Source of the DNA: CAVRXQ01 sp963849105 | GTDB lineage: Bacteria > Actinomycetota > Acidimicrobiia > Acidimicrobiales > Bog-793 | Assembly: GCA_963849105.1 (NCBI GenBank) | Contig: CAWKGD010000003.1 | Location: 806,001 to 870,000 of the forward strand | Length of the DNA stretch: 64,000 nucleotides | Reading direction: 5' to 3' | Shown: in pieces, positions 41,975-50,851 of the stretch | How positions within the stretch are numbered: the stretch's first letter is position 1 | Layout: every line of letters begins with the position of its first letter | The notes under the pieces: model-generated | What the model saw: only the letters and a program-made list of their open reading frames with translations | The model's database searches: none | What the model was told of the DNA's origin: nothing | Translations under genes and position numbers: made by a program

Positions 41975-42469
41975 ATGGAGGTGCGCCTCACCGCCGTTCG
42001 GGTCGACATGCAGTCGAACACGCCGGTCGTGTTGCTCCAAGAGCTCGAGGGAGATCGCTCACTGCCGATCTTCATCGGCGCACCGGAGGCGACGGCGATC
42101 GCGTTCGCGCTGCAAGGCGTCGAAGTGCAACGCCCGATGACCCACGATCTGATGAAGGACCTCTGCGACGCGCTCGGAGCGCACGTCGAACGCGTCGTCG
42201 TCACCGAGGTACGCGACGCGACGTACTTCGCCGAAATCCACCTCGACTACCAGGGCCACATGGTCGAGTTGTCGTCGCGGCCCTCGGACGCGATCGCGCT
42301 CGCGGCGCGCACGCACTCGCCGCTGTACGTCGACGACGAACTGATGGACCAGGCGGGCGTCGTCTTGGACGACGGCGAGGACGACGAGGACGAGGAGTCC
42401 CCAGAAGAACTCGTCGGCGAGTTCCGGGAGTTCCTCGATCGGGTCCGCCCGGAGGATTTCACCTCCTGA
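41975..42469 (+). CDS. Bifunctional nuclease (BFN, DUF151) family protein
   Basis: ATG 41975 is used (TTG 41966 also possible), giving 164 residues. The BFN fold is recognised by EVRLTAVRVDMQSNTPVVLL, RSLPIFIGAPEATAIAFALQ, GVEVQRPMTHDLMKDLCDAL, FAEIHLDYQGHMVELSSRPS and DAIALAARTHSPLYV. A very acidic tail follows (DDGEDDEDEESPEELVGE). This actinobacterial gene lies between two MerR regulators, as in mycobacteria. Nuclease activity is known for some family members; the role in this operon is unknown. The acidic tail could regulate nucleic-acid binding. Confidence 0.9.
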   Translation: MEVRLTAVRVDMQSNTPVVLLQELEGDRSLPIFIGAPEATAIAFALQGVEVQRPMTHDLMKDLCDALGAHVERVVVTEVRDATYFAEIHLDYQGHMVELSSRPSDAIALAARTHSPLYVDDELMDQAGVVLDDGEDDEDEESPEELVGEFREFLDRVRPEDFTS

Positions 42470-42583
42470 CCTCGGTCGACGCGTCTCGGTCGTTGACCTT
42501 CGCCAACCTTCGCCGTAGCCTCATCACACCTGCGTAGTTACGCGCCTGTGATCGGCGCCTGGGGTGCCCGAGGAGGCCTGAGG

Positions 42584-43090
42584 ATGGCGAACGAAGAAGC
42601 GGGGTACCGGGGGCCGAAGGTCTGCAAGCTTGTCGGCATCACCTATCGCCAGCTCGACTACTGGGCGCGCACGGGGTTGTTGCGCCCGTCCCTCGCTGAC
42701 GCCAGGGGATCGGGGACCCAGCGCCTCTACTCCTACGGCGACGTCTTGGAACTGAAGGTGATCAAGCGTCTCCTGGACGCCGGCGTCAACCTGCAGCACA
42801 CCCGGCGCGCGATCGAGTGCCTGCGCGACTCGGGTGGTGAACTTTCGACGGCGAACCTCGTGATCGGTGCCGAAGGGACCGTCCTCGCCCGCTCGGGTGA
42901 AGAGGTCGTCGACTTGTTGAAGGGAGGCCAGGGCGTCTTCAACATCGTGCCGCTGGCCGGGGTCGTCGGTGAAATCGACGCCGCGATCCACGTCCTCGAA
43001 GGGGCGCGGGGCGACTCCTCGGAGCAGCCCGCGGCGCCGGTGGACGCGGGCGACGGACGCCGCCGCCCGAGCGCGCAAGGGTTGGGCTGA
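42584..43090 (+). CDS. MerR-family regulator (second MerR of the cluster)
   Basis: ATG 42584 with GAGG upstream gives 168 residues. The winged helix reads YRGPKVCKLVGITYRQLDYW, then ARTGLLRPSLADARGSGTQR, LYSYGDVLELKVIKRLLDAG. It is followed by a helix (NLQHTRRAIECLRDSGGELS) and a C-terminal sensing-type segment (LVIGAEGTVLARSGEEVVDL, GGQGVFNIVPLAGVVGEIDA). Its place after ftsR and the BFN gene mirrors the Rv1828-Rv1829-Rv1830 order in mycobacteria; Rv1830-type proteins are cell-cycle regulators. No metal-binding cysteine cluster is visible. A 100-bp gap upstream may hold a promoter. Confidence 0.93.
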   Translation: MANEEAGYRGPKVCKLVGITYRQLDYWARTGLLRPSLADARGSGTQRLYSYGDVLELKVIKRLLDAGVNLQHTRRAIECLRDSGGELSTANLVIGAEGTVLARSGEEVVDLLKGGQGVFNIVPLAGVVGEIDAAIHVLEGARGDSSEQPAAPVDAGDGRRRPSAQGLG

Positions 43091-43119
43091 TCATCGCCCG
43101 CACGGCGAACTCCCGCCCG

Positions 43120-43479
43120 GTGCGCTTCGCGCACTCCTCCGAGCGCCTCCTGGCCGAGATGCTCGACTTCTACAACATTTCCTGGGAGTACGAGCCGGTC
43201 GAATTCGCCCTCGATTGGGATGGGGAGGGTCGTCCGGTCGCCGGCTTCCGGCCGGACTTCTACCTCCCAGAGCACGATTTGTTCTTGGAGTTGACGACGC
43301 TGCGCCAAAGGCTCGTGACGAAAAAGAACGCGAAGCTGCGCCGGCTCTGCGAACTCCATCCTGAGCTCAACATCCGCATCTTGTATCGCCGGGACTGCGC
43401 GAGCCTCGAATTGAAGGCGCTGCTCAGCGGCTTCGAGCCGGCCCGTTCCGCGCGCCCTCCGTCTACCATGGCCGGATAA
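43120..43479 (+). CDS. PD-(D/E)XK-like protein, 119 aa
   Basis: GTG 43120 is the first convenient start; no strong ribosome site is seen, so the true start may be upstream in the gap after the MerR gene. The sequence has an endonuclease-like core: FRPDFYLPEHDLFLELTTLR (Asp and Glu), then KKNAKLRRLCELHPELNIRI, then LYRRDC. Similar domains occur in actinobacteria next to or fused with phosphoribosyltransferases. Activity is unproven. It is 18 bp upstream of the gcvT coding region, so it probably shares the transcript. Confidence 0.7.
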   Translation: MRFAHSSERLLAEMLDFYNISWEYEPVEFALDWDGEGRPVAGFRPDFYLPEHDLFLELTTLRQRLVTKKNAKLRRLCELHPELNIRILYRRDCASLELKALLSGFEPARSARPPSTMAG

Positions 43480-43496
43480 CGGCCCAACATGACGAC

Positions 43497-44567
43497 CTGA
43501 AACAGAGCCCGCTTCGACGCGAGCACGAAGAGCTCGGCGCAAAGCTCGTCGAATTCGGCGGCTGGGAGATGCCGCTGCAGTATCCGACGGGGACGATCGC
43601 CGAGCATCTCGCCTGTCGGCGCGGCGTCGTTGCCTTCGACGTCAGCCACTTGGGCACGGTGCGAGTCGTGGGACGCGACGCCTTCGATGCGCTGCAGTCG
43701 TCGTTCACGAACGACCTGCGCAAAATCGAGCCCGGTCGCGCGCAGTACACGCACCTGCTCGGTGACGACGCCTCGGTGCTCGACGATTGCATCATCTGGT
43801 GGATCGCGGACGGTGTCTTCGATGTGATGCCGAACGCCTCGAACACAAGCCGCGTACGCGACGCGATCGGCGGGGAGGACACGACGGCGTCGCGCGCTGT
43901 GATCGCCATCCAAGGACCCGAGGCACGCGCGACCGTCGCCAAGGTCGATCCCGACGCGGCGCAGGTCGGGCACTTCGCCGTCGCCGGCTTTTCCTTCGCC
44001 GGCCATCCGTGCACGGTCGCCGGGACGGGTTACACCGGAGAGGACGGCGTCGAATGTGCGGTACCCGCCGAGGTGGCGGGGGAGTTCTTCAAAGCGGTCC
44101 TCGTCGCCGGCGCGACGCCCGCCGGACTTGGCGCCCGCGACACGCTGCGCTTGGAGGCGGGCCTACCCCTTCACGGCCACGAGCTCGGCCCGGGCATCAC
44201 GCCGCTGCAGGCCGGGCTCTCGTGGGTGGTCGGTTGGGATAAGGCGGACTTCCGGGGCAAGGCAGCGCTCGAAGCCGAGAAGGCCCGCGGCGTCGCGCGC
44301 CGCCTCCGCGGACTGCTCACGCGGAGCCGCCGGCCGCCGCGCGCCGGCGACCGCTGTCACAGCGAGGAGGGCGCGGGCATCGTCACGTCCGGCAACTTCT
44401 CGCCCGTGCTCGAACGCGGCATCGCGCTCGCCTTCTTGCCACCATCAGTCGCCGAGGGCGCGAAGGTGGAGATCGACGTGCGCGGTTCGCTCGAGCCGTC
44501 CGAGGTCGTGAAGCCGCCGTTCCAAAAGCTCGTCGGCTCGCCCGGCGCCTCGGCGAAGTCGCGCTAG
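43497..44567 (+). CDS. gcvT: Glycine cleavage system aminomethyltransferase (start disrupted or non-canonical)
   Basis: The T-protein core is clear: GVVAFDVSHLGTVRVVGRDA, SFTNDLRKIEPGRAQYTHLL, AIQGPEARATVAKV, GTGYTGEDGVECAVPAE, GLGARDTLRLEAGLPLHGHE, and SGNFSPVLERGIALAFLPPS. It transfers the methylene group from the H protein to tetrahydrofolate. The conserved N-terminus LKQSPLRREHEELGAKLVEF, GGWEMPLQYP is encoded in frame from CTG 43497, but no in-frame ATG/GTG/TTG precedes it. ATG 43489 is one frame off (MTT, stop). A single lost base near 43492 would explain it: MTDLKQSP is expected. Starting at ATG 43569 would delete the conserved motif. The gene is otherwise intact and followed 9 bp later by gcvPA. 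Confidence 0.85.
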   Translation: MKQSPLRREHEELGAKLVEFGGWEMPLQYPTGTIAEHLACRRGVVAFDVSHLGTVRVVGRDAFDALQSSFTNDLRKIEPGRAQYTHLLGDDASVLDDCIIWWIADGVFDVMPNASNTSRVRDAIGGEDTTASRAVIAIQGPEARATVAKVDPDAAQVGHFAVAGFSFAGHPCTVAGTGYTGEDGVECAVPAEVAGEFFKAVLVAGATPAGLGARDTLRLEAGLPLHGHELGPGITPLQAGLSWVVGWDKADFRGKAALEAEKARGVARRLRGLLTRSRRPPRAGDRCHSEEGAGIVTSGNFSPVLERGIALAFLPPSVAEGAKVEIDVRGSLEPSEVVKPPFQKLVGSPGASAKSR

Positions 44568-44576
44568 GAAGGTCCC

Positions 44577-45920
44577 ATGGCGGGTTTCGTTCCCCACACC
44601 GACGCCGATATCGCCGGGATGCTCGCGTTCTTGGGGCTCTCGGACTTGGATGACCTGTACGCCGTCGTGCCGGTGGCGATCCGCCATGCCGGGCTCGATC
44701 TGGCCGGCGCGATGAGCGAAGCCGACGTGGTCGAGACGCTCGGGGGGATCGGTCAGCACAACCTGGCGGCCGAGGCGGGAGCGGTCTGCTTCGCCGGCGG
44801 CGGCGCCTACGACCACGAGGTGCCAGCGGTCGTGCGCGCCCTCGCCGGGCGCTCGGAATTCGTCACCGCGTACACCCCGTACCAACCAGAGGTGGCCCAG
44901 GGCGTGCTGCAGGCGCTCTTTGAGTACCAAACGATGGTCGCCCGACTGGCCGGGCTCGAGATCGCGAATGCCTCGCTTTACGAGGGCGCGGCGGCGCTCG
45001 TCGAGGCGGCGAATCTCGCCGCCGCCGAGACCGAAAACCAACGCGTCCTCTGCTCACAGGGCGTCAACCCGCGCTGGCTGCAGGTGCTGCGCACGTTCGC
45101 CAAGGGCACCGGTCACGAGATCGAGCTCGTGCCGCTGCGCGACGGGGCGACCGACTTCGAGCACGTCTCAGATGCGCCCGCCGGGGCGATCGTTGTCGCG
45201 TACCCGAACTACCTCGGCGCGCTCGAGGATCTCGACGCCGCGGCGGCGACGGCGCGGCGCACCGGTGCGTTATTGATCGTCTGTCAGGATCCGATCTCCG
45301 CCGCGCTGTGCCTGAGCCCGGGCGGGCACGGCGCCGACGTCGTCGTCGGCGAGGGCCAGGCGCTCGGCAATCCGCTCGGCTTCGGCGGCCCGTACCTGGG
45401 GTTGTTCTCCTGCAAGCTCGGTTACGTCCGGCGCCTCCCGGGTCGTCTCGTCGGGGAGACTGTCGACGTCGACGGGCGCCGCGCCTACGTCACGACGCTG
45501 CGTGCCCGAGAACAAGACATCCGTCGCGAGAAAGCGTCGTCGAACGTCTGCACGAACCAGACGCTGATGGCCGTGACGGCTGCGGTCCAGCTCGGCTGGC
45601 TCGGGACCGAAGGCTTGCGAGAGGTCGCCTTGAACTGCGCGCGGGGCACGCGCTACTGCTTCGATTCCCTCGTTGCGATCGACGGCATCGAACCCGCGGC
45701 GGGCGCACCATTTGTGCGTGAGTTCGCGCTGCGCACTCCGCTCGACGCCGAGATCGTCGTCGAGCGGCTGTTGGACGAGGGATACCTGGCGGGGGTCGCG
45801 CTGCGCGAAGGATTCGAAGGAAAAGATCTCGAAGGGGCGTTGCTCGTCGCCGTCACCGAAAAGCGCACGAAGGCCGAGATTGACGGCTTCGCCGCGGCGT
45901 TCGAAAAGGCGATCCGATGA
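44577..45920 (+). CDS. gcvPA: Glycine dehydrogenase (decarboxylating) subunit 1
   Basis: ATG 44577 follows AGGAAGG. The 447-residue product is the N-terminal half of P protein as a separate subunit: FVPHTDADIAGMLAFLGLSD, GQHNLAAEAGAVCFAGGGAY, YTPYQPEVAQGVLQALFEYQ, SLYEGAAALVEAANLA, VVVGEGQALGNPLGFGGPYL and LRAREQDIRREKASSNVCTN. It structures the active site and contacts subunit 2, which carries PLP. The stop overlaps gcvPB by 4 bp (ATGA), enforcing equal synthesis of the two subunits. The split form is typical of this lineage and of many Gram-positive bacteria, not of E. coli. Confidence 0.96.
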   Translation: MAGFVPHTDADIAGMLAFLGLSDLDDLYAVVPVAIRHAGLDLAGAMSEADVVETLGGIGQHNLAAEAGAVCFAGGGAYDHEVPAVVRALAGRSEFVTAYTPYQPEVAQGVLQALFEYQTMVARLAGLEIANASLYEGAAALVEAANLAAAETENQRVLCSQGVNPRWLQVLRTFAKGTGHEIELVPLRDGATDFEHVSDAPAGAIVVAYPNYLGALEDLDAAAATARRTGALLIVCQDPISAALCLSPGGHGADVVVGEGQALGNPLGFGGPYLGLFSCKLGYVRRLPGRLVGETVDVDGRRAYVTTLRAREQDIRREKASSNVCTNQTLMAVTAAVQLGWLGTEGLREVALNCARGTRYCFDSLVAIDGIEPAAGAPFVREFALRTPLDAEIVVERLLDEGYLAGVALREGFEGKDLEGALLVAVTEKRTKAEIDGFAAAFEKAIR

Positions 45921-47455
45921 GCGCCCCCACCCGCAGCCCGGGAGGACGTGCTGCCTCGGCGCCGCTGATGGGGCGGGAGACCGAGCCGACGATCTTCGAG
46001 ATCTCGGCGCCCGGGCGGCGCGCTTACTCGTTGCGGACGACCGAGGTCCCGAAGCGCAGCGTCGAAGAGCTCATCCCGGCCCCCCACCGGAGGGCGGATC
46101 CCGTCGTGCTGCCCGAGGTCGCCGAGCGCGACCTCGTCGCGCACTTCACGCGGCTTTCGCACCGCCAGTACTCGGTCGATCTCGGCGCGTACCCGCTCGG
46201 ATCCTGCACGATGAAGTACAACCCGAAGATCTGCGACGAAGTGACGTCGATGCCGCGCTTTCGCAGCGTCCACCCGGCGACGCCACCGTCGGCGTCACAA
46301 GGGTGGCTGCAGATCCTCGTCGAGTTGGAAGAAGGGCTCTGCGAGGTGACCGGCATGGCGGCGGCGACGTTGCAACCGGCGGCGGGCGCCGCCGGCGAGC
46401 TCACCGGACTGCTCCTCATGCGCGCCTATCACGCCCGTCGCAACGAGGAACGCAGCCGAGTGATCATCCCCGACTCCGCCCACGGCACCAACCCGGCTTC
46501 GGTGAGGCTCGGCGGCTACGAGGTGTCGACGGTCAGCACGGATTCCCGCGGCCTCGTCGATCGAGAGAAGCTCCGCGGCGTGCTGGGTCCCGACGTGGCG
46601 GGGATGATGCTCACGAACCCGAACACGCTCGGACTGTTCGAAGAAGAGATCGTCGAGATCGCGAAGATGGTCCACGACGCCGGCGGACTCCTTTACTACG
46701 ACGGCGCGAACTTGAACCCGATCCTCGGCGTCGTTCGGCCCGGTGACATGGGTTTCGACATCGTCCACCTCAACCTGCACAAAACCTTCGCCACCCCCCA
46801 CGGCGGCGGCGGACCGGGTGCGGGTCCCGTCGCCGTCGCGCCGCACCTCGTCGAGCTGTTGCCCGGTCCTCGCCCGGTGCGCACGAGCGAGGGCTTCTCC
46901 TACAACACGCCGGAGCACTCGATCGGGAGGGTCCACTCCTGGCAGGGCAACGCGCTCGTCTTGTTGCGCGCCTGGACCTACGTCAGGTTGAACGGCGCCG
47001 AGGGATTGAAGCTCGTCGCGCAGACCTCGGTTCTGAACGCCAACTGGCTCCGCGAGCGCCTGCGCGGTGTCTACGACTTCCCCTACGACCGCCCGGTGAT
47101 GCACGAGTGCGTCGTCTCGTCGTCGACCCTCAAGCACGAGACAGGGGTGCGCACACTGGACGTCGCGAAGCGGCTCTTGGAGTTCGGGTTCCACGCCCCG
47201 ACGGTGTACTTCCCGCTCGTCGTCGAAGAGGCGCTGATGATCGAACCGACCGAAACCGAGAGCCCTGAGACGATCGCCGCGCTCGCGGACGCGCTGATCG
47301 CGATCGCGAACGAGGCGCGCGAGCACCAAGCGGACGGTACGGAACAGCCGGCGCACGAAGCGCCGCGCACGACGCCGGTACGCCGACTCGACGAGGCGCG
47401 CGCCGCGCGCCACCTCGTCTCGACATTCGACGCGCGCGACGAGACGGAGCCCTAG
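45917..47455 (+). CDS. gcvPB: Glycine dehydrogenase (decarboxylating) subunit 2
   Basis: The 512-residue protein starts at ATG 45917, overlapping gcvPA. It is the PLP-binding half of P protein: LPEVAERDLVAHFTRLSHRQ, YPLGSCTMKYNPKICDEV, PAAGAAGELTGLLLMRAYHA, IPDSAHGTNPASVRLGGYEV, NLHKTFATPHGGGGPGAGPV with the PLP lysine at about residue 288, and FHAPTVYFPLVVEEALMIEP. It decarboxylates glycine and loads the aminomethyl group on GcvH. The C-terminal 50 residues are a basic/Ala-rich extension beyond the usual end. It is the last gene of the cluster and converges on the esterase gene 19 bp later. Confidence 0.96.
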   Translation: MSAPTRSPGGRAASAPLMGRETEPTIFEISAPGRRAYSLRTTEVPKRSVEELIPAPHRRADPVVLPEVAERDLVAHFTRLSHRQYSVDLGAYPLGSCTMKYNPKICDEVTSMPRFRSVHPATPPSASQGWLQILVELEEGLCEVTGMAAATLQPAAGAAGELTGLLLMRAYHARRNEERSRVIIPDSAHGTNPASVRLGGYEVSTVSTDSRGLVDREKLRGVLGPDVAGMMLTNPNTLGLFEEEIVEIAKMVHDAGGLLYYDGANLNPILGVVRPGDMGFDIVHLNLHKTFATPHGGGGPGAGPVAVAPHLVELLPGPRPVRTSEGFSYNTPEHSIGRVHSWQGNALVLLRAWTYVRLNGAEGLKLVAQTSVLNANWLRERLRGVYDFPYDRPVMHECVVSSSTLKHETGVRTLDVAKRLLEFGFHAPTVYFPLVVEEALMIEPTETESPETIAALADALIAIANEAREHQADGTEQPAHEAPRTTPVRRLDEARAARHLVSTFDARDETEP

Positions 47456-47473
47456 GACCGAATCAGGCGGACA

Positions 47474-48499
47474 TCAGTCCTCGCGCTCGAGGCGCTCTGC
47501 GAGGTAACGCACCGACGCCGCGATGCGGTGCTTGTAATCGCGATGGGTCCCTTCGTACAACTCGAAGGCGAAGTCCGACGGGTCAGCGTCTCCGATCGCG
47601 CCGGCGAGCAGTTCGGCGGCGACATCCAACAGGTGCTCGTCACGCCGTCCGGCGTCGAGCCAGATCGCCCGCAGGCTCCTGATCGCGTCCGCGTGCGCGG
47701 GGACGAGCCGCATCGGGTCCCACTCCAACCAGCGCTCCCAGACCTCGTCGACCAAGGCGCCGGTCTCGGGGTCGAATGGGAGGCGCACCGCGCCGCCGGG
47801 ATCGGCCGAGTAGCAGGCCGACAGTGCCCAGACCATCAAGAGGGGAAAGTCGCTCGGGCGCGACATCGGCAGTCGCGACCGGAAGTCGGCAAAGAACGCC
47901 TCGTAGGACGCGTCGTAGTCGTCGCGCAGCGCCCGGTGGGCGAGGGCGAGGTCACCGCGCAGCGTGAGGTCGAAACAGGCGTCGGGCGCGTGGGCGGCGA
48001 AAGCGCCGAAGACGTCGGGGCGCAACAGGGCGGCCGTGAGTGCGCCGATGCCGCCGCTCGACTGGCCGAGCACGGCTCGCGAGCCGGCCCGGGCAAGGGT
48101 GCGGTACTGGTGGTCGACGAACTCGACGGCGTCGACCGTCAGATAGCTGTGGTAGCGGCCGACAGCCGGCGAGTCGACGTACTGGCTTCCGCCGAGCGAG
48201 GTCCAGGCGTCGACGTAGACGACGAGGCATCCCGGCGTTCCGCCGGCGAAGGCGGCGTCGAATCGCTCGCTGGCGGTGAGGTCGAACAGGCTGCGCTGCG
48301 ACCACCGCTTCACGTGCGAGCCGAAGCCGTGCAGGACGTAGATCGTCGGGTAGGCGGTGGGGGAGTCGTCGTAGCCGGGGGGAAGGTAGACAAAGATCGG
48401 CCGCGTCGCGGGATCACCGAGCGGGTTGTCAGCGAGCGAGGGGGCGTGAAATTCGCGCTCGTCGAGGCGCCCGACGAGCTCCTCGGACCAGGGCCGCAC
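47474..48499 (-). CDS. Putative esterase (PF00756-type alpha/beta hydrolase)
   Basis: The 341-residue product (GTG start) has the esterase-D/antigen-85-like layout: RPIFVYLPPGYDDSPTAYPT, YVLHGFGSHVKRW, VYVDAWTSLGGSQYVDSPAV, nucleophile Ser in AVLGQSSGGIGAL, Asp in LDAGRRDEHLL and His in YEGTHRDYKHR. No signal peptide is visible, so it is likely cytoplasmic. This family includes S-formylglutathione hydrolases, carbohydrate esterases and siderophore esterases; the substrate here is unknown. It is 9 bp downstream of the exporter gene and collinear with it, so it may be co-transcribed. Confidence 0.9.
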   Translation of the reverse strand: MRPWSEELVGRLDEREFHAPSLADNPLGDPATRPIFVYLPPGYDDSPTAYPTIYVLHGFGSHVKRWSQRSLFDLTASERFDAAFAGGTPGCLVVYVDAWTSLGGSQYVDSPAVGRYHSYLTVDAVEFVDHQYRTLARAGSRAVLGQSSGGIGALTAALLRPDVFGAFAAHAPDACFDLTLRGDLALAHRALRDDYDASYEAFFADFRSRLPMSRPSDFPLLMVWALSACYSADPGGAVRLPFDPETGALVDEVWERWLEWDPMRLVPAHADAIRSLRAIWLDAGRRDEHLLDVAAELLAGAIGDADPSDFAFELYEGTHRDYKHRIAASVRYLAERLERED

Positions 48500-48507
48500 G
48501 TCCTTGG

Positions 48508-50112
48508 CTACTTCGTCCGGCCGGTTTGAAGAGTTGCCGCGCTCACTGGCTGGCTCTCATCGGGCGCGTCTTGTGATGTCGCCGTCGAGACCGTGTCGCG
48601 CAGGCGGACGAACGGCAAGAACCAGCTGAGCAGGAAGGCGACCCCGGCGACGGGCACCGCGAGCAGGAACACCGTGTCGAGCGAACTCGTGTAGGAGTGG
48701 AGGATTGGGCCGCGTGCCGCTGCGGGCAGCGTTCGCAAGATCTGAGGTGAGAAATTCGATGACGTCAGGCCGTGCGGGAGCTTCACGCCTCGAAGGGCGG
48801 TCTTGAGCTTCGCGTCGAACAGGTTCGTGAAGATCGCGCCGAAGATGGCCGTGCCGAAGGCGGCGCCGATCGTGCGGAAGAACGTGATTCCCGATGTCGC
48901 GACGCCGAGCTCGGCGTACGGCACCGCGTTCTGCGCGACGAGGACCAGCACCTGGAGCAAGCACCCGAGACCCAGTCCGAGCACGAGCATGTCTGCGGAC
49001 ATGACGAGCGTCGAGGTCCGTTCATGGAGGAAGGACAATAAGAAGAGACCGCCGACGGTCAGTACCGTGCCGATGATCGGGAAGGCGCGGTAGCGCCCCG
49101 TCTTCGTGATCGCTATTCCTGACGCGAGCGATGTCGCGACGAGCCCGACCATCAGCGGCAACAAACGCAATCCGGAGATCGTCGGAGTGAGGCCGCGCAC
49201 GTCTTGTAGGAACAGCGGCACAAAAACGATGCCGCCGAACATCGCGAAACCGACGATGAAACTCATCGCCGCCGACACCCCGAAGGTGCGAACCCGAAAG
49301 AGGTGGAGAGGCAGGACGGGTTCCTTCGCGAACCGCTCCGCGACCACCCAGGCGATGACGAGCAGCACCCCGAAGACCCCGAAAAGAACGATCGGCGTCG
49401 AGGCCCAGGCGTATGTCGTACCTCCGAGGCTTGTGAGCAACACGAAGCTCGTCGCCGCGAGCGCGATGAGAATCGTGCCGAGGTAGTCGATGACGTGGTG
49501 GACGCGCGTCAGCGCGTGGGGGACGTTGATCGCGATGACAGCGAGCGCGACGACGCCGACTGGCACGTTGATGTAGAAGATCCAGCGCCACGACAAATCG
49601 TCGACGAAGAGTCCGCCGAGTAACGGACCGATGATGCTCGCGGCACCGAAGACGGCTCCGAAGAGGCCTTGGTATCGGCCGCGCTCGCGCGGCGGTACGA
49701 CATCGCCGATGATCGCCTGGGTGCCGACGAACAAGCCGCCGCCGCCAAGCCCCTGCACCGCGCGAAACGCGATCAGCTCGATCATCGACGAGCTCAGGCC
49801 CGACAGGATCGACCCGACGAGGAAGATGACGATCGAGAGCTGGAAGAAGAACTTTCGGCCGTACTGGTCGCCGAGCTTCCCCCACAAGGGGGTCGACGCT
49901 GTCGTGGACAGCAAGTAGGCGGTGACCACCCAGGAGAGATGGGTCGCGCCGTGCAGGTCGGCGACGATCGTCGGAAGTGCGGTGGCGACGATCGTCTGGT
50001 CGAGCGCCGCCAGCAGCAATGCCAGCATCAAGGCGCCGATGATGAGATTGCGTCGCCCGGCGTTGGCCGGCACCAGCGTCGAGTCGAAGGTCGCTTCGGC
50101 GGTGCTAGTCAT
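48508..50112 (-). CDS. MFS drug exporter, DHA2 (EmrB/QacA) family
   Basis: ATG 50112 with AAGGTG upstream gives 534 residues; the longer open frame upstream is not membrane-like and overlaps the divergent gene's promoter. About 14 hydrophobic segments are visible, starting with LIIGALMLALLLAALDQTIV (the DQTIV motif of DHA2 proteins). Motif A is GKLGDQYGRKFFF and the antiporter motif C is FGAASIIGPLLGGLF. It should export drugs or metabolites with proton exchange across the inner membrane. It reads towards the esterase and diverges from the AhpD-like gene. No TetR/MarR regulator is adjacent. Confidence 0.95.
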   Translation of the reverse strand: MTSTAEATFDSTLVPANAGRRNLIIGALMLALLLAALDQTIVATALPTIVADLHGATHLSWVVTAYLLSTTASTPLWGKLGDQYGRKFFFQLSIVIFLVGSILSGLSSSMIELIAFRAVQGLGGGGLFVGTQAIIGDVVPPRERGRYQGLFGAVFGAASIIGPLLGGLFVDDLSWRWIFYINVPVGVVALAVIAINVPHALTRVHHVIDYLGTILIALAATSFVLLTSLGGTTYAWASTPIVLFGVFGVLLVIAWVVAERFAKEPVLPLHLFRVRTFGVSAAMSFIVGFAMFGGIVFVPLFLQDVRGLTPTISGLRLLPLMVGLVATSLASGIAITKTGRYRAFPIIGTVLTVGGLFLLSFLHERTSTLVMSADMLVLGLGLGCLLQVLVLVAQNAVPYAELGVATSGITFFRTIGAAFGTAIFGAIFTNLFDAKLKTALRGVKLPHGLTSSNFSPQILRTLPAAARGPILHSYTSSLDTVFLLAVPVAGVAFLLSWFLPFVRLRDTVSTATSQDAPDESQPVSAATLQTGRTK

Positions 50113-50282
50113 CGCGCGCACCTTGCCAGCAAGCAGATGCCCATGGTTCCCGCCGGACAAGGTGGCACTCGGCGAGGCTACTTCCGCGGCGTCGGCGATC
50201 ACGACGACAAAGGACCCGGTCGGAACGATTTGTTGTCCACTACCGTCGCCAGCATCGACGAACGCGTGCACAGGAGGCGCAG

Positions 50283-50633
50283 ATGGCCTGGGCGAAGGAA
50301 CTTCTGGAGGAGTTGCGCGGTCCGTCCCGCGACCTACGCAGCCACATCCCGGACGTCTATTCGGGCTTCGCCACGATCGACCACTCGGCAATGCCCGATG
50401 GCGCGCTCGGGGAGAAGGTGAAGCAGCTGATCGCTCTCGCGATCGCGGTCACGCGCGAGTGCGATGGATGCGTGGCGGCGCACGCCAAGGCAGCGGCTCG
50501 TGCCGGCGCGACGGAGGCGGAGGTCGCGGAGTCACTCGGCGTGGCGATCCAAATGAACGGCGGGCCGGGAACCGTTTGGGGGCCACGCGCGTTCGCGGCC
50601 TTCAAAGAGTTCGCGAGTTCCTCTGATACCTAA
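50283..50633 (+). CDS. Carboxymuconolactone decarboxylase/AhpD-like protein
   Basis: ATG 50283 has AGGAGG 5 nt upstream. The 116-residue product is the single-domain CMD type: EKVKQLIALAIAVTRECDGC, VAAHAKAAARAGATEAEVAE, SLGVAIQMNGGPGTVWG. The ECDGCVAAH motif has the two cysteines and histidine of AhpD-like peroxidase or thiol-disulfide activity, so a redox role is likelier than aromatic lactone decarboxylation. It is transcribed divergently from the exporter; the 170-bp gap holds both promoters. The following 218 bp (50634-50851) shows no gene. Confidence 0.93.
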   Translation: MAWAKELLEELRGPSRDLRSHIPDVYSGFATIDHSAMPDGALGEKVKQLIALAIAVTRECDGCVAAHAKAAARAGATEAEVAESLGVAIQMNGGPGTVWGPRAFAAFKEFASSSDT

Positions 50634-50851
50634 ATCTGGGCTATCCCCAGCGACCTGTGGAACAAGAATCGAGGTTCGAAGACCCTTGAATTGATGCCGG
50701 TGATCTCTTGTACTGCCCGAGATCGCGGCGAGATACGGAACTTGTCGGTTATCGCCACGCGATGCGCGACAACGCCCACGGCTTGTGAAGGACCAGGTCA
50801 ATCAGCAATTTGACCCTGAAGTGTTCACTCACCTTCACATATGCTCCCTAA

